Assembly: GCF_035946055.1 (NCBI RefSeq)
Contig: NZ_CP108364.1
Location: forward strand, 930,001-994,000
Source of the DNA: Streptomyces sp. NBC_01341
GTDB lineage: Bacteria; Actinomycetota; Actinomycetes; Streptomycetales; Streptomycetaceae
Length of the DNA: 64,000 nt
Direction of reading: 5' to 3'
Shown: piece after piece, positions 15,631 through 26,426 of the stretch
Position numbering within the stretch: position 1 is the stretch's first letter
Layout of the letters: each line of letters starts with the position of its first letter
The notes under the pieces: model-generated
Databases searched by the model: none
What the model was told of the DNA's origin: nothing
The model's input: the letters and a program-made list of their open reading frames with translations, nothing else
Translations under genes and position numbers: made by a program

Positions 15631-17025
15631 TCAACGGTTCGCGGCGGCCTGTTTCACCAGCGTCCTGCCGAAGTCCCACATCAGCCCGTTGCCACTGTGC
15701 GCGTCGTCCATGACCGCAGTGAACGCGGCCACGAAGCGTTCCACCTCGGGCTCCGCGATGACCAGGGGCGGAATCAGCTTGATCACCTCCAGGTGGTCGC
15801 CGGAGACCTGGGTGAGGATGCGGTGCTTCCGCAGCAGCGGCACCACCACCATCTGCGCGAACAGTCCCTTCCGGGCCGCCTGCAGCATCGTCCAGCGGCT
15901 GCGCAGCCTCAGGGACGACGGCCGCCCGAACTCGATCCCGACCATCAGCCCCCGCCCCCGCACCTCGTGCAGCAGCTCGTAGCGGCCGACCAGCGCGGCG
16001 AGCCGTTGGCGCAGCAGGTCGCCTGTGCGGCGGGCGTTCGCGACGGTCTCCTCCTGTTCCATCACGGAGAGGACGGCGAGCCCGGCCGCCATGGCCTGGG
16101 CGTTGGATCCGAAGCTGGCGGAGTGGACGAGGACACGGTCCATGGAGGAGTAGACACGCTTGAAGATCCAGTCCTTGCCGAGCGTCGCACCCACGGGGAC
16201 GTACCCGCCGGAGAGCGCCTTGGCAACGCAGAGAAGGTCCGGCTCGACCCCCTCCTCGTGCTGGTACGCGTAGAAGTCCCCCGTCCTGCCGAGCCCGGTC
16301 TGCACCTCGTCCACGATGAGCAGGGCCTTGTGCCGGCGGAGCAGTTCCTGCGCCTCCCGGAGGAATCCGGGAGGCGCGGCGTGCACGCCCTTGCCCTGGA
16401 TCGGCTCCACGATCAGCCCGGCCACGTCCCCGCGCTTCAGCTCGCGCCGCAGCGCGTCGAGGTCGCCCAGCGCGATGGCGGTGTCAGGCAGCAGGGGCGC
16501 GAAGCCGTCCCTGAACCCCTTCTCCCCGTTCACCGAGAGCGACCCCGTCGTCAGCCCGTGGAAGGCGTGGCCGCAGTAGAGGATCCGTGGCCTGCCGGTG
16601 GCGTACCTGGCGAACTTCAGCGCGGTCTCGACCGCCTCCGTGCCGCTGTTGCCGAAGAAGACCCGGTCCAGGTGCGGACTGTGCACCAGCAGTCTCTCGG
16701 CGAGCAGTCCGGGCAGCGGCTGGCAGTCGAACCGGGTGAGGTCCGCGAGCGAGGCGTCCAGGACGTCGTGCAGCGCCTTGCGGACGACGGGGTGGTGCCG
16801 GCCCAGCCCCATGACCCCGAACCCGGCGAGCATGTCCAGGTAGTCATTGCCCTCGGCGTCCCAGAAGTACGCACCCTCGGCGCGCTCGTAGACCTTGTCG
16901 AAGCCGATGGTGCGCAGCATCCGCGGCAGCTGGTGGTTGAGGTGGCGGGTGTGCAGCTCGTAGCGTTCGGCTCCTCGTTCGGCGAGGAGCCGCGCCAGAT
17001 CGAAGTCCGGCCGTTCGTCCGTCAT
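15631..17025 (-). CDS. hpnO: Class III aminotransferase, probable aminobacteriohopanetriol synthase HpnO
   Basis: A 464-residue PLP-dependent class III aminotransferase. Key blocks are [18 protein letters not shown] (phosphate cup), [33 protein letters not shown] (PLP-ring Asp) and [15 protein letters not shown] with the Schiff-base lysine. It is longer than ornithine aminotransferases, and its place as the last gene of the hopanoid operon supports HpnO, which transaminates the side chain of an oxidised hopanoid to aminobacteriohopanetriol. The ATG overlaps the dxs stop by 4 bp. Without the context it could be called an acetylornithine-type aminotransferase. Confidence 0.8.
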   Translation of the reverse strand: MTDERPDFDLARLLAERGAERYELHTRHLNHQLPRMLRTIGFDKVYERAEGAYFWDAEGNDYLDMLAGFGVMGLGRHHPVVRKALHDVLDASLADLTRFDCQPLPGLLAERLLVHSPHLDRVFFGNSGTEAVETALKFARYATGRPRILYCGHAFHGLTTGSLSVNGEKGFRDGFAPLLPDTAIALGDLDALRRELKRGDVAGLIVEPIQGKGVHAAPPGFLREAQELLRRHKALLIVDEVQTGLGRTGDFYAYQHEEGVEPDLLCVAKALSGGYVPVGATLGKDWIFKRVYSSMDRVLVHSASFGSNAQAMAAGLAVLSVMEQEETVANARRTGDLLRQRLAALVGRYELLHEVRGRGLMVGIEFGRPSSLRLRSRWTMLQAARKGLFAQMVVVPLLRKHRILTQVSGDHLEVIKLIPPLVIAEPEVERFVAAFTAVMDDAHSGNGLMWDFGRTLVKQAAANR

Positions 17026-18932
17026 GCCCCGAGCTCCTTCGGTGTGCCGCGCTCCCCTGCTGCGCCGCGGCGCTCCAGCACCGCGCCGATGCGTCCCGCG
17101 ATCTCCACGGGGGTCAGCCCGATGTCCGCCAGCACCTCGTCGCGTCCGGCGTGCTCGAGGAACTGCTCGGGAATGCCGAACGTCCGCAGGGGTACGTCGA
17201 CGGAGGCGTCCCGGAGCGCCTGCCCGACCGCCCAGCCGACACCCCCCGAACGGCTGTTGTCCTCGACCACCGCCACGAGCGCGTGCCGCGCGGCGAGGGC
17301 GGGCAGCTGGGCGTCGACCGGCTTGACCCAGCGGGGGTCGATCACGGTGCAGCGGACTCCGGACCCGGCGAGCAGGTCCGCCGCCTCCAGGCAGACCGGA
17401 GCGAGCGCCCCGACGGCCACGAGCAGGACCTGGGGTTCCGGCTCCTGGCGCAGGACGTCCATCCCGCCGATCCTCCCCACGGAATGGACCGGCTCCCCCA
17501 CCGCTGCCTTGGGGAACCGGATCACGGTCGGTGCGTCGTCGACCTCCACGGCCTCACGGAGCTGCTCGCGCAGCCGGTCGGCGTCGCGCGGCGCGGCGAT
17601 GCGCAGACCGGGGACGACCTGGAGCACGGACATGTCCCACATGCCGTTGTGGGAGGGTCCGTCGACGCCGGTGACACCGGCCCTGTCCAGCACGAACGTC
17701 ACTCCGCACCGGTGCAGGGCGACATCCATCAGCAACTGGTCGAAGGCCCGGTTGAGGAAGGTGGCGTACACGGCGACGACCGGGTGGAGCCCACCGGTGG
17801 CCAGACCCGCGGCCGAGACCGCGGCATGCTGCTCGGCGATCCCGACGTCCCAGATCCGGTCGGGGAACTCCTCGGCGAACCTGGTCAGTCCGACGGGGTG
17901 CAGCATCGCCGCGGTGATCGCGACGACGTCCGGGCGGACGGCGCCGATCTCCGCGATCTCGTCGCCGAAGACCGAGGTCCAGGAGGGGGCGGCCGGCACG
18001 ACGAGCGGCGCGCAGGTCAGCGGATCCATTCTGCCGACGGTGTGGAAGCGGTCGGCATCGTCCGCCAGGGCGGGCGGATAGCCCCGGCCCTTCTCGGTGA
18101 TGCAGTGCACGAGCACGGGCCCCTTGAAGCGCTTGGCCAGGTGCAGGGCCGCCTCGACCGCGGCGGTGTCGTGTCCGTCGACCGGGCCGACGTACTTGAG
18201 GCCCAGGTCCTCGAACATACCCTGGGGCGCGAAGGTGTCCTTGAAACCCTTCTTGGCGCCGTGCAGGGACCCGTACAGCGGCTGACCGATGACGGGCGTC
18301 TGCTGGAGCACACCCTTGCCCCAGGACAGGAAGCGCTCGTAGCCGTCGGTGGTGCGCAGGGTCGCGAGATGGCTCGCGAGACCGCCGATGGTCGGGGCGT
18401 ACGACCGCTCGTTGTCGTTCACCACGACGATGAGCGGGCGGTCGCCAGCCGCGGCGATGTTGTTGAGCGCCTCCCAGGCCATGCCGCCGGTGAGGGCCCC
18501 GTCCCCGATGACCGCGACGACGTGGTGCGGTCGTCCGAGTACCTGGTTGGCCTTGGCGAGGCCGTCGGCCCAGCCGAGCACCGTGGAGGCGTGGGAGTTC
18601 TCGATGACGTCGTGCTCGGACTCCTCGCGAGAGGGGTAGCCGGAGAGGCCGCCCTTGCCGCGCAGTTTGGAGAAGTCCTGTCGCCCCGTCAGAAGCTTGT
18701 GCACGTAGCTCTGGTGCCCCGTGTCCCACAGGATGCGGTCCACAGGCGAGTCGAAGACCCGGTGCAGGGCGACGGAGAGCTCGACCACTCCGAGATTGGA
18801 GCCGAGGTGACCACCCGTCCTCGCCACCGCTCGGACAAGGAACACCCTGATCTCTTCCGCGAGTTCACCGAGTTCCGGCAGGCTCAGCGCCTCCAGGTCC
18901 TGCGGTCCCTTGATCGATTCCAGCATCGTCAT
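17022..18932 (-). CDS. dxs: 1-deoxy-D-xylulose-5-phosphate synthase
   Basis: A 636-residue DXS, full length. The ThDP-binding region has [32 protein letters not shown] and [17 protein letters not shown] are N-terminal DXS signatures. The pyrimidine domain has [31 protein letters not shown] with the catalytic Glu and [13 protein letters not shown], and a transketolase C-terminal domain follows. It condenses pyruvate and glyceraldehyde-3-phosphate in the first step of the MEP isoprenoid pathway. In the hopanoid operon it is probably a dedicated second copy; streptomycetes usually have another elsewhere. It is 27 bp downstream of ispG and overlaps hpnO. Confidence 0.93.
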   Translation of the reverse strand: MTMLESIKGPQDLEALSLPELGELAEEIRVFLVRAVARTGGHLGSNLGVVELSVALHRVFDSPVDRILWDTGHQSYVHKLLTGRQDFSKLRGKGGLSGYPSREESEHDVIENSHASTVLGWADGLAKANQVLGRPHHVVAVIGDGALTGGMAWEALNNIAAAGDRPLIVVVNDNERSYAPTIGGLASHLATLRTTDGYERFLSWGKGVLQQTPVIGQPLYGSLHGAKKGFKDTFAPQGMFEDLGLKYVGPVDGHDTAAVEAALHLAKRFKGPVLVHCITEKGRGYPPALADDADRFHTVGRMDPLTCAPLVVPAAPSWTSVFGDEIAEIGAVRPDVVAITAAMLHPVGLTRFAEEFPDRIWDVGIAEQHAAVSAAGLATGGLHPVVAVYATFLNRAFDQLLMDVALHRCGVTFVLDRAGVTGVDGPSHNGMWDMSVLQVVPGLRIAAPRDADRLREQLREAVEVDDAPTVIRFPKAAVGEPVHSVGRIGGMDVLRQEPEPQVLLVAVGALAPVCLEAADLLAGSGVRCTVIDPRWVKPVDAQLPALAARHALVAVVEDNSRSGGVGWAVGQALRDASVDVPLRTFGIPEQFLEHAGRDEVLADIGLTPVEIAGRIGAVLERRGAAGERGTPKELGA

Positions 18933-18959
18933 ACCCGGGCCCCCTCTCTTCGGTTCCTG

Positions 18960-20129
18960 TTATCGGCTCACGGTCACGGCGGGGGCCCCGCTGGGGATTC
19001 CCGCCTCCTCCATACCCTCCGCGATCTTCATGGCCTCCTCGATGAGGGTCTCCACGATCTTCGACTCCGGGACGGTCTTGATGACCTCGCCCTTCACGAA
19101 GATCTGACCCTTGCCGTTACCGGACGCCACACCCAGATCGGCCTCACGCGCCTCACCCGGACCGTTCACGACACAGCCCATCACCGCGACCCGCAGCGGG
19201 ACCTCCATACCCTCCAGACCCGCACTCACCTGATCCGCCAGCTTGTACACATCCACCTGCGCACGCCCGCACGACGGACACGACACGATCTCCAGACGCC
19301 GCTGCTTCAGATTCAGCGCCTCCAGAATCTGCAGACCGACCTTGACCTCCTCCGCCGGAGGAGCCGACAACGACACCCGGATCGTGTCCCCGATACCCTC
19401 CGACAGCAGCGCACCGAACGCCACCGCCGACTTGATCGTCCCCTGGAACGCCGGACCCGCCTCCGTCACACCCAGGTGCAACGGATAGTCCGACTGCGCC
19501 GCCAACTGCCGGTAGGCGTTCACCATCACGACCGGGTCATTGTGCTTCACCGAGATCTTGATGTCGCGGAACCCGTGCTCCTCGAACAGCGACGCCTCCC
19601 ACAACGCCGACTCCACCAGAGCCTCCGGCGTCGCCTTCCCGTACTTCTTCAACAGCCGCGCGTCCAGCGAACCCGCGTTCACACCGATACGAATCGGAGT
19701 ACCCGCGTCCCCCGCCGCCCTCGCGATCTCCTTGACCTTGTCGTCGAACTGCTTGATGTTCCCCGGATTCACCCGCACCGCCGCACACCCCGCGTCAATC
19801 GCCGCGAACACGTACTTCGGCTGGAAATGAATGTCCGCGATCACCGGGATCTGCGACTTCCGCGCGATCGTCGCCAACGCGTCCGCGTCATCCTGCGTCG
19901 GACACGCCACCCGCACGATCTGACAGCCCGACGCCGTCAGCTCCGCGATCTGCTGCAACGTCGCACCGATGTCCGACGTCCGCGTCGTCGTCATCGACTG
20001 CACCGACACAGGCGCGTCCCCACCGACCGCCACCGACCCGACCTGGATGCGCCGCGAGGGGCGGCGCACCGCGAGCGGCCGGGCCGGCAGTCCGGGGAGG
20101 CCCAGGGCGACTGGTACTCCAGTGGTCAT
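18960..20129 (-). CDS. ispG: 4-hydroxy-3-methylbut-2-en-1-yl diphosphate synthase (flavodoxin)
   Basis: A 389-residue IspG (GcpE). The TIM barrel starts at [25 protein letters not shown]; the C-terminal [4Fe-4S] domain has [18 protein letters not shown] and [14 protein letters not shown]. It converts methylerythritol cyclodiphosphate to HMBPP. The ATG at 20129 is 4 bp after the hpnH stop. Codon use is odd: from about 19100 to 20045 third positions are dominated by G and T (GCG, GTG, GGT, CGT, TCG), while both ends of the gene and all neighbours prefer C. This suggests gene conversion from a housekeeping ispG copy. Confidence 0.93.
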   Translation of the reverse strand: MTTGVPVALGLPGLPARPLAVRRPSRRIQVGSVAVGGDAPVSVQSMTTTRTSDIGATLQQIAELTASGCQIVRVACPTQDDADALATIARKSQIPVIADIHFQPKYVFAAIDAGCAAVRVNPGNIKQFDDKVKEIARAAGDAGTPIRIGVNAGSLDARLLKKYGKATPEALVESALWEASLFEEHGFRDIKISVKHNDPVVMVNAYRQLAAQSDYPLHLGVTEAGPAFQGTIKSAVAFGALLSEGIGDTIRVSLSAPPAEEVKVGLQILEALNLKQRRLEIVSCPSCGRAQVDVYKLADQVSAGLEGMEVPLRVAVMGCVVNGPGEAREADLGVASGNGKGQIFVKGEVIKTVPESKIVETLIEEAMKIAEGMEEAGIPSGAPAVTVSR

Positions 20130-20133
20130 GACG

Positions 20134-21153
20134 TCACCGGTTCCCGCCGATGGTCTCCCGCGCCGCTCGCAGGGATTCCTTGAGCGATCCCATGGTGGCG
20201 AGCACCGCGGTGGGCTCGTAGCCGCAGTGCGCCATGCAGTTGGCGCAGCGCGGGTCCTTGCCACGGCCGTACTTGTCCCAGTCGGTGTCCTCGATGAGCT
20301 CGCGGTAGGTGGGCACGTACCCGTCGCTCATCAGGTAGCAGGGCCGCTGCCAGCCGAACAGGGAGTAGTTGGGGATCGCCCAGGCCGTGCAGTCGAAGTC
20401 GGCCTTGCCTTCGAGGAAGTCCAGGAAGAGCGGGGAGTGGTTGAGCCGCCAGCGGCGGCGGTTGCCACCGGCGAAGGTTTTCTTGAAGAGCTCCCGGGTC
20501 TGTTCGACACCCAGGAAGTGCTCCTGGTCGGGGGCCTTCTCGTAGGCGTAGGCGGGCGAGATCATCATCTCGTCCACCTTGAGGTCGTCATTGAGGAAGT
20601 TCAGCACCTCGATGATGGTCTGCGGGGTGTCCGTGTTGAAGAAGGTGGAGTTGGTCGTCACCCGGAAGCCGAGCCGCTTGGCCTCCTTCATCGCCTCCAC
20701 CGCCTCGTCGAAGACACCTTCCTTCGCGACGGACTCGTCGTGCCGCTCGCGCAGCCCGTCGATGTGCACCGCGAAGGCGAAGTAGGGCGAAGGGGTGAAT
20801 TTCTCGAGCTTCTTGCGCATCAGCATGGCGTTGGTGCAGAGGAAGACGTACTTCTTCTTCGCCACCAGCTGACGCACGATCTCGTCGATCTGCGGGTGCA
20901 TCAGCGGCTCACCGCCGGCGATGGACACCATCGGGGCACCTGATTCGAGCACAGCGCCCACCGCCTGCGCGACGGGCATGCGCTGCTTGAGCACACCGGC
21001 GGGATGCTGGATCTTCCCGCAGCCCTCGCATGCCAGATTGCAGGCGAACAAGGGCTCCAGCTCGACGATCAGCGGAAACTTCTCCCGCTTGCGGAGCTTC
21101 TGCTCGATGAGATACGTCGCAACCTTGATGGACTGACGGAGCGGCATGGCCAT
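20134..21153 (-). CDS. hpnH: Adenosyl-hopene transferase, radical SAM
   Basis: A 339-residue HpnH, the radical SAM enzyme that adds a 5'-deoxyadenosyl group to diploptene to start the C35 side chain. The motif CNLACEGC gives Cys38, Cys42 and Cys45. [17 protein letters not shown] is the SAM-binding GGE strand, and a C-terminal cysteine cluster ([15 protein letters not shown]) is typical of the family. [20 protein letters not shown] is the usual HpnH N-terminus. It lies between hpnG and ispG with gaps of 6 and 4 bp, so translation is coupled. It is probably membrane-associated through its lipid substrate. Confidence 0.93.
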   Translation of the reverse strand: MAMPLRQSIKVATYLIEQKLRKREKFPLIVELEPLFACNLACEGCGKIQHPAGVLKQRMPVAQAVGAVLESGAPMVSIAGGEPLMHPQIDEIVRQLVAKKKYVFLCTNAMLMRKKLEKFTPSPYFAFAVHIDGLRERHDESVAKEGVFDEAVEAMKEAKRLGFRVTTNSTFFNTDTPQTIIEVLNFLNDDLKVDEMMISPAYAYEKAPDQEHFLGVEQTRELFKKTFAGGNRRRWRLNHSPLFLDFLEGKADFDCTAWAIPNYSLFGWQRPCYLMSDGYVPTYRELIEDTDWDKYGRGKDPRCANCMAHCGYEPTAVLATMGSLKESLRAARETIGGNR

Positions 21154-21159
21154 CTGGGC

Positions 21160-21846
21160 TCACCTCCTGGGGAGCAACAAAGATCGGTGCCATTCATGGA
21201 AAGCCGGAAGGACAGCACGGAGAACGCGGAATGCCGATATTCCACCGCGGACCGTGCCGATACGGACGAGCTCATGCTCTGGAGCGTCCACGACCACCCG
21301 TACGGCCGCAACTGGACGTGGCCCGGTGCGTACGGCGGTACGGAGCGTGGCCGCGGACTCCATGTCGACGGCGATGGCCCCGGTGGCCAGCAGGCCGGCC
21401 CGCTCGGGGCCCCGCACGACGTGCGCGGAGCCGGCCAGCGGGCCGGTGTGGACGGTTCGGCCCGGCACCGCTCTGGTCAGCGCGTCGACGAGCACGCCGG
21501 TCCCCGTGCAGGCCGTCGTTCCCGTGGCGTCGCGGGTCTCCTCCGCCACCACCAGGTCGCCGGGGTGCATGCCGGGAGCGAGACCGGCACAGAAACCGGA
21601 GGCGATGACCGCCGTACCTCCGGCCCCGTGGCGGCCCAGAGCGGCCCGGACGGCGCTCTCCGCCGCCCGGGGACCCATGCCCGTGCTGATGACGCTGACG
21701 GGGCCCGGCGCGTCGCCCCGCCTGCCGGTGCGCAGGGCGAGGCGTTCGATGCCGAGCGCGCAGGCGATCAGCAGGGGTGTGGCCGGGCCGGGTGGCGCTT
21801 CCTCCGCACCGTCCACCGGATCAGGCCCCTTCACCGGTGGCGGCAC
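21160..21846 (-). CDS. hpnG: Hopanoid-associated nucleosidase/phosphorylase HpnG
   Basis: A 228-residue protein (from the first GTG) of the nucleoside phosphorylase fold. ASGFCAGLAPGMHPGDLVVAEETRD and AIAVDMESAATLRTAV (VDMESA is the nucleoside-binding motif) identify it. HpnG removes adenine from adenosylhopane to give ribosylhopane, directly after HpnH. GTG 21846 would overlap shc by 26 bp. A GTG at 21816, 5 bp after the shc stop and preceded by GAAGGGG, is an equally good start and fits the homology. It is less conserved than its neighbours but correctly placed. Confidence 0.8.
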   Translation of the reverse strand: MPPPVKGPDPVDGAEEAPPGPATPLLIACALGIERLALRTGRRGDAPGPVSVISTGMGPRAAESAVRAALGRHGAGGTAVIASGFCAGLAPGMHPGDLVVAEETRDATGTTACTGTGVLVDALTRAVPGRTVHTGPLAGSAHVVRGPERAGLLATGAIAVDMESAATLRTAVRTGPRPVAAVRVVVDAPEHELVRIGTVRGGISAFRVLRAVLPAFHEWHRSLLLPRR

Positions 21847-23833
21847 CGATACCGGAGGCGGTGGCGAAGGGATCGCCGTACACGTACCGGCCGAGGGCGG
21901 TGAGAGGGAACACCTGCCGGTAGAGGTGGTAGTTGATGGAGAAGTCCCAGGGGAAGCCGGTGCCGGTGAAGTGCGGCTCGTCCCAGGATCCGTCGGCCTG
22001 CTGGGTCTCGGCCAGCCAGGCGACGCCTCGCTCCACGGAGCGGGTCTCCCGCTCCCCGGCGGCCAGGAGCGCGAGGAGCGCCCAGGCGGTCTGGGAGGCG
22101 GTCGAACTGCCGTGGCCGATCCACTTCTCCTCGCGGTAGGAGCGCAGGTCCTCGCCCCAGCCGCCGTCGTCGTTCTGGACGGACTTCACCCACTCGACGG
22201 CACGTCGCACCGAGGGGTGCGCGGCCGGCACCCCGGCCGCGACGAGAGCGGGCACCACCGAGCCGGTCCCGTAGATGTAGTTGACGCCCCATCGGCCGAA
22301 CCAGGCGCCGTTGCGCTCCTGTTCGGTGATCAGCCAGTCGACGCCCTGACGCGTGCGGGGGTCGCCCGTGCGGCCTTCGACGGCGAGCATCTCCACCACG
22401 TGCCCCGTGACGTCGGCGGACGGCGGGTCGATGACCTCGCCGAAATCGCAGAAGGGAAGCCGGTTGGGAAAGGGGCTGGTGTTGTCCGCGTCGAAGGCGC
22501 CCCAGGCGCCGTTGCGGGACTGCATGCCGAGGGTCCAGTTCACCCCGCGTTCGATGGCCGCCTCGACCTTGGCCGGGTCGGGGTGGCGGACGCGTCGCAG
22601 CGCGAGAACGACTTCTGCGGTGTCGTCGATGTCCGGGTAGCTGTCGTTGTGGAATTCGAACGCCCAACCGCCGGGCGAGAGTTGAGGTCTGCGCACCGAC
22701 CAGTCGCCGGGCCTGTCGATCTCCTCGCCGAGCATCCAGTCGGCGGCCCGCACGAGCGCGGGGTGATCGGGGCTGACGCCGGCGTCCGCGAGCGCGATGG
22801 TCGCGAGACACGTGTCCCAGACCGGCGACTGACAGGCCTCGACCATGCGGGCGCCGTCCTCGCGCCACACGGTGAACCGGTCGAGGGAGGCGAGGCCGGC
22901 CCGCATGACGGGGTGGTCGAGGTCGTAGCCCAGCAGGTGCAGGGCGATGACGGAGTACACCGCGGGGGGCTGGATCCCGCCCCAGCAGCCGTCGTTCTCC
23001 TGGCGCTCGATGATCCAGCGGGCCGCCGCGTTCATGGCGATGCGTCTCAGCCGGCGCGGCGCGACCTTGTGGTAGAGGTGCAGGGCCTTGTCGAGTCTCT
23101 GGAAGAACCCGTCCCAACTGACCACCGAGGCGTCGGGTTTGGGCGGGCGGGGGCATGCCGGATCGGTGTGCAGCTCGTCCAGGGCGAAGGGCGCCGGCCG
23201 CACCGGCCGTTTCGCGGACACGATGGTGAGCGGCACGATGGTCTGCCGCGCCCAGCACCCGAAGTCGTAGATGTTGAGCGGAACCCACTTCGGGAAGAAC
23301 ATCAGCTCGGGCGGGAGTTCCGGCAGATCGTCCCACTTCCACCAGCCGAAGAGGGCGAGCCAGATCCGGGTGAAGACCCGGGACTCCGCGATGCCCCCCT
23401 GTTCCCTGACCCAGCCCGCGGCACGCATCATGTGCGGGTCGTCGGGGAGGTCCCCGGCCAGCCGGAGGGCGACGTACGCCTCGATGGTGGCCGAGAGGTC
23501 GGGCGGTCCCTCGTAGAAGGTGTTCCAGGTACCGTCGCCGAGCTGCTCGCCCCGGATGAAGCGGGCGGCCGCCCGGAGGGTGTCCGGGTCCTGGATCCCG
23601 AGGAACTGACGCAGCAGCAGGTCCTCCGCGTCCATGGTGACGTTGGTGGCGAGGTCCCCCTTCCACCAGCCCTGCTCGTCCTGCCTGCCGAGGAGGTGCT
23701 CGACAGAGCGCTCCGCGGCCCGCCTCGCGACGTCGAAGATGTCGTCCGCGGCGATGGTTGATTCGGCCGGATCGCTTGCCGGCACTGCGCGGAGGTGCGC
23801 GGCCCCGGTGCTTCCGTCGGTCGTCGCTGTCAT
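21821..23833 (-). CDS. shc: Squalene-hopene cyclase
   Basis: A 670-residue class II triterpene cyclase. The protonating motif DIDDTAE is at residues 401-407. Several QW repeats are visible (GEQLGDGTWNTFYEGP, QENDGCWGG, QSRNGAWGAFD, QERNGAWFGRWG, QNDDGGWGED, QQADGSWDEPHFTGTGFPWDFSINYHLYR), as in prokaryotic SHCs, and the length is slightly above the usual 630. It cyclises squalene to hopene and hopanol on the inner membrane face. The 103-bp gap to the polyprenyl synthase gene upstream is among the largest in the operon and might hold an internal promoter, but none is obvious. Confidence 0.96.
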   Translation of the reverse strand: MTATTDGSTGAAHLRAVPASDPAESTIAADDIFDVARRAAERSVEHLLGRQDEQGWWKGDLATNVTMDAEDLLLRQFLGIQDPDTLRAAARFIRGEQLGDGTWNTFYEGPPDLSATIEAYVALRLAGDLPDDPHMMRAAGWVREQGGIAESRVFTRIWLALFGWWKWDDLPELPPELMFFPKWVPLNIYDFGCWARQTIVPLTIVSAKRPVRPAPFALDELHTDPACPRPPKPDASVVSWDGFFQRLDKALHLYHKVAPRRLRRIAMNAAARWIIERQENDGCWGGIQPPAVYSVIALHLLGYDLDHPVMRAGLASLDRFTVWREDGARMVEACQSPVWDTCLATIALADAGVSPDHPALVRAADWMLGEEIDRPGDWSVRRPQLSPGGWAFEFHNDSYPDIDDTAEVVLALRRVRHPDPAKVEAAIERGVNWTLGMQSRNGAWGAFDADNTSPFPNRLPFCDFGEVIDPPSADVTGHVVEMLAVEGRTGDPRTRQGVDWLITEQERNGAWFGRWGVNYIYGTGSVVPALVAAGVPAAHPSVRRAVEWVKSVQNDDGGWGEDLRSYREEKWIGHGSSTASQTAWALLALLAAGERETRSVERGVAWLAETQQADGSWDEPHFTGTGFPWDFSINYHLYRQVFPLTALGRYVYGDPFATASGIGAATGEGA

Positions 23834-23937
23834 GGCTTCCCCTTCGTGCAGTTGGTCCTCTGCTGTGCTGGGGTCTCCGTCGGCGGGCGCCCGTATCGGG
23901 CGCCCGCCGGCGACTGCGAGTCATATCTGGATGGTGA

Positions 23938-25041
23938 TCATCTCTTTCGAACGACAACGAAGTCGGCGAGCGCGGTGAGCTGTGCCCGCACTCGTTCGGG
24001 CATGTCGACACCGTGCAGCGCCTCGATGGCCACGGCGTGCTGGCGGCGTGCTTCCCCGGCGGTCCACTCGCGGCCGCCCGCCTCCTCGATGAGCGCCGCG
24101 CGCGCGGCGAACTCCTCTTCGGAGAAACTGTCGAAATCGGTGCTCTTGGCGTCGGCGGCGAGGAGTTCACCCAGCCGGTCCGACGCCGGTCCGCCGGCGG
24201 CCAGCGCGGCCACGACGGGCAGGGACTTCTTGCGCTGGCGCAGGTCGCTCCACGTCTGCTTGCCCGTGGACTCCGGGTCGCCCCAGATCCCGAGCAGGTC
24301 GTCGACCGCCTGGAAGGCGAGGCCGAGGTGGTAGCCGTACGCCTCCAGGGTGTCGGCGGTGCGGTCGTCGGCGCCGCCGAGCACGGCGCCGATGGAGACG
24401 GCGCAGGCGAGCAGGGCGCCCGTCTTGTTGCCCTCCATCTCCAGGCACTCCTCGACGGTGACCCGCTCGCGGTGCTCGTAGGAGATGTCCTGGGCCTGAC
24501 CGTCGATCAGCTTGCGGCTCGCGGTGGTCAGTCTGCGGGTGGCGCGGCCGGCCTCGACGGTGCCGAGCTCCAGCAGCACCTCGTTGGCCAGCGCGAAGAG
24601 CGCGTCGCCGACGAGGATAGCCTGGGCGGGACCGTGTACCTTCCACACGGTGTCGCGGTGGCGGCGCTGCTCGTCACCGTCCATCAGGTCGTCGTGCAGC
24701 AGCGAGAAGTTGTGCACGAGCTCGACGGCCACGGCGCCGGGGATGCCGGCTTCCGCCGGGGCGCCCGCGGCCTCCGCGGACAGCAGCGCCAGCGCGGGGC
24801 GCACGGCCTTGCCGCCGTCGCCGTCGGCGGGCCGGCCCTGGGCGTCGATCCAGCCGAAGTGGTAGGCCGCGACGGTGTCCATGGGCGGCGCCAGCCGGTC
24901 CACGGCAGCTCGCAGCACCGGCGCTGACAGGGCCCTTCCACGCTCCAGAAGCGCGGTGACGTCCGTGGTGTCCGCCACGGTGTCGGAAGCCGGATTCGCC
25001 GGGGTCACAGACTCTCCTCTTGTTCCGGTGGTACTGCTCAT
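23938..25041 (-). CDS. Polyprenyl synthetase (farnesyl/geranylgeranyl-type) of the hopanoid operon
   Basis: A 367-residue trans-isoprenyl diphosphate synthase. The first aspartate-rich motif is LLHDDLMDGDEQRRH (about 115-127) and the second is FQAVDDLLGIWGD (about 243-255). The lysine and glutamine contacts are present (GGKAVRPAL, GQAQDI). In the operon with hpnC/D/E it presumably makes farnesyl diphosphate for squalene. The small/aromatic pattern five residues before the first motif would set chain length, but I cannot assign C15 against C20 with certainty. ATG 25041 overlaps the hpnE stop (ATGA). The first 20 residues are rich in Thr/Asp and probably disordered. Confidence 0.88.
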   Translation of the reverse strand: MSSTTGTRGESVTPANPASDTVADTTDVTALLERGRALSAPVLRAAVDRLAPPMDTVAAYHFGWIDAQGRPADGDGGKAVRPALALLSAEAAGAPAEAGIPGAVAVELVHNFSLLHDDLMDGDEQRRHRDTVWKVHGPAQAILVGDALFALANEVLLELGTVEAGRATRRLTTASRKLIDGQAQDISYEHRERVTVEECLEMEGNKTGALLACAVSIGAVLGGADDRTADTLEAYGYHLGLAFQAVDDLLGIWGDPESTGKQTWSDLRQRKKSLPVVAALAAGGPASDRLGELLAADAKSTDFDSFSEEEFAARAALIEEAGGREWTAGEARRQHAVAIEALHGVDMPERVRAQLTALADFVVVRKR

Positions 25042-26426
25042 GCCGCCTCCTGCAGCGGATGTACGTGGGGCCGGCCGAGGGCCTGGAGCGCTGCGTCCGC
25101 GGCACTGAAACCGCTGCGGACGGCACCCTCCATCGTGGCGGGCCAGCCGGTCGCGGTCCATGCTCCCGCCAACTGCAGCCCGGCGACACGGGTTTTCGTG
25201 CCGGGCCGAAGACGGCCCACCCCGGGTGCGGGCGCGAAGGTCGCCGTGCGCTCCCTGGTGACGAAGAAGTCGCGGATGCCTGCCCCGCGCGCGGCCGGCA
25301 GCAGCCTCTCCAGCTCGGGCACGTAGCGCCTGCGCAGCTCGGCGACGGGCAGATCGATCTCGTCCCCGGCCGCGGACTGCGACACCGCGATGTACTGGCC
25401 GCCGCCCTGGAGGCCGGAGGATTCGGTGCGGTCGAAGACCCACTGCACGGGTGAGCCGAGTGCGGCGAAGAAGGGTCTCCGCACCACCTTGCGGTCGTAG
25501 ACGACGTGCACGTTGAGGATCGGCGCGTCCTCGAGGTCGAGCAGCCTGCCGGGGTCGTCCAGCGCCCCGTCGGGCAGCAGCCGGTGGGTCTCGCCCTGCG
25601 GCACGGCGAGCACAACGGTGTCCGCCTCGAAGCGCTCGCTGTCCGTCCCGACGGCCCAGCGTCCGTCCTCGGTGCGGGTGAGCGATCCGGCCCTGGTACG
25701 CACATGAATGCGGACACCCGCCGATTCGAGCGCCTTGCGGGCGAGGGTGTCGTGGAGATCGCCGAGCGGCACCGCGGCCCAGCCGATGTCGGCGGCGCCC
25801 GGGTCGGAGAGCAGTCCGGTCTTGAAGACCATCGCGGCCAGGGCCATGGAGGCGTTCGGGGCGGTGGCGTTGAGTGTGGCGACGCCGACCAGGTCCCAGA
25901 GCGCTTCGATGGCCCGCGCGGACTGGCCGTGGCGGCGGAGCCAGGTGGCGAAGTCGATGCCGTCGAGCGCGGGATCGGCGGGGTCGAGCCGGCCCAGCGC
26001 GAGCGCCGCCCGGGCGACGCCCGCCTTCTCGGCCACCGAGAGGTGCGGGTAGGCGGCGAGCCCGCCTGCGAGGTGCAGCGGCACGGGCAGCCCGGTACGG
26101 CGCAGCCGTCCGAGCCGTGGCCCTGCGCGCCGGGCCACGTCGAGTACGGGTACGTCGAGGCGGTTCTGGAGCGGGGCGAGGTGGGAACCCTCGATGCGGT
26201 CCAGGAACCACCGGTAGGCCGTGCAGCAGCGCAGGTACACGTGCTGGCCGTTGTCGACGGAGAGATCGCCGCGCCGGAAGGAGAAGGCGAGCCCGCCGAG
26301 CCGGGGACGGCCTTCGAGCAGGGTCACGTCCACCCCGGAGTCGGCGAGACGCAGCGCGGCGGTGACCCCCGCGAGGCCTCCGCCGACGACCACCGCGCGG
26401 GAGGAGCGTGCACTCCGGTCGTTCAT
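25038..26426 (-). CDS. hpnE: Hydroxysqualene dehydroxylase HpnE
   Basis: A 462-residue FAD-dependent amine-oxidase-type protein. The dinucleotide fold is AVVVGGGLAGVTAALRLADSG (11-31) followed by VTLLEGRPRLGGLAFSF, and the C-terminal flavin motif is GLQLAGAWTATGWPATMEGAVRSGF. HpnE reduces hydroxysqualene to squalene, the third step of the HpnCDE route that replaces a single squalene synthase. The ATG at 26426 overlaps the stop of a small ORF (ATGA), and its own stop overlaps the polyprenyl synthase start. Alone it resembles phytoene desaturases; the context fixes the assignment. Confidence 0.92.
   Translation of the reverse strand: MNDRSARSSRAVVVGGGLAGVTAALRLADSGVDVTLLEGRPRLGGLAFSFRRGDLSVDNGQHVYLRCCTAYRWFLDRIEGSHLAPLQNRLDVPVLDVARRAGPRLGRLRRTGLPVPLHLAGGLAAYPHLSVAEKAGVARAALALGRLDPADPALDGIDFATWLRRHGQSARAIEALWDLVGVATLNATAPNASMALAAMVFKTGLLSDPGAADIGWAAVPLGDLHDTLARKALESAGVRIHVRTRAGSLTRTEDGRWAVGTDSERFEADTVVLAVPQGETHRLLPDGALDDPGRLLDLEDAPILNVHVVYDRKVVRRPFFAALGSPVQWVFDRTESSGLQGGGQYIAVSQSAAGDEIDLPVAELRRRYVPELERLLPAARGAGIRDFFVTRERTATFAPAPGVGRLRPGTKTRVAGLQLAGAWTATGWPATMEGAVRSGFSAADAALQALGRPHVHPLQEAA

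Noticed and set aside
15574..18081. A plus-strand open frame of about 835 codons over hpnO and dxs
   Set aside because: Antisense shadow; it begins inside the 29-bp palindrome and has no recognisable domain.
17151..20183. A plus-strand open frame of about 1010 codons across dxs and ispG
   Set aside because: It is the antisense shadow of two well-supported genes, an effect of high GC3; composition is Arg/His/Asp-rich with no family pattern.
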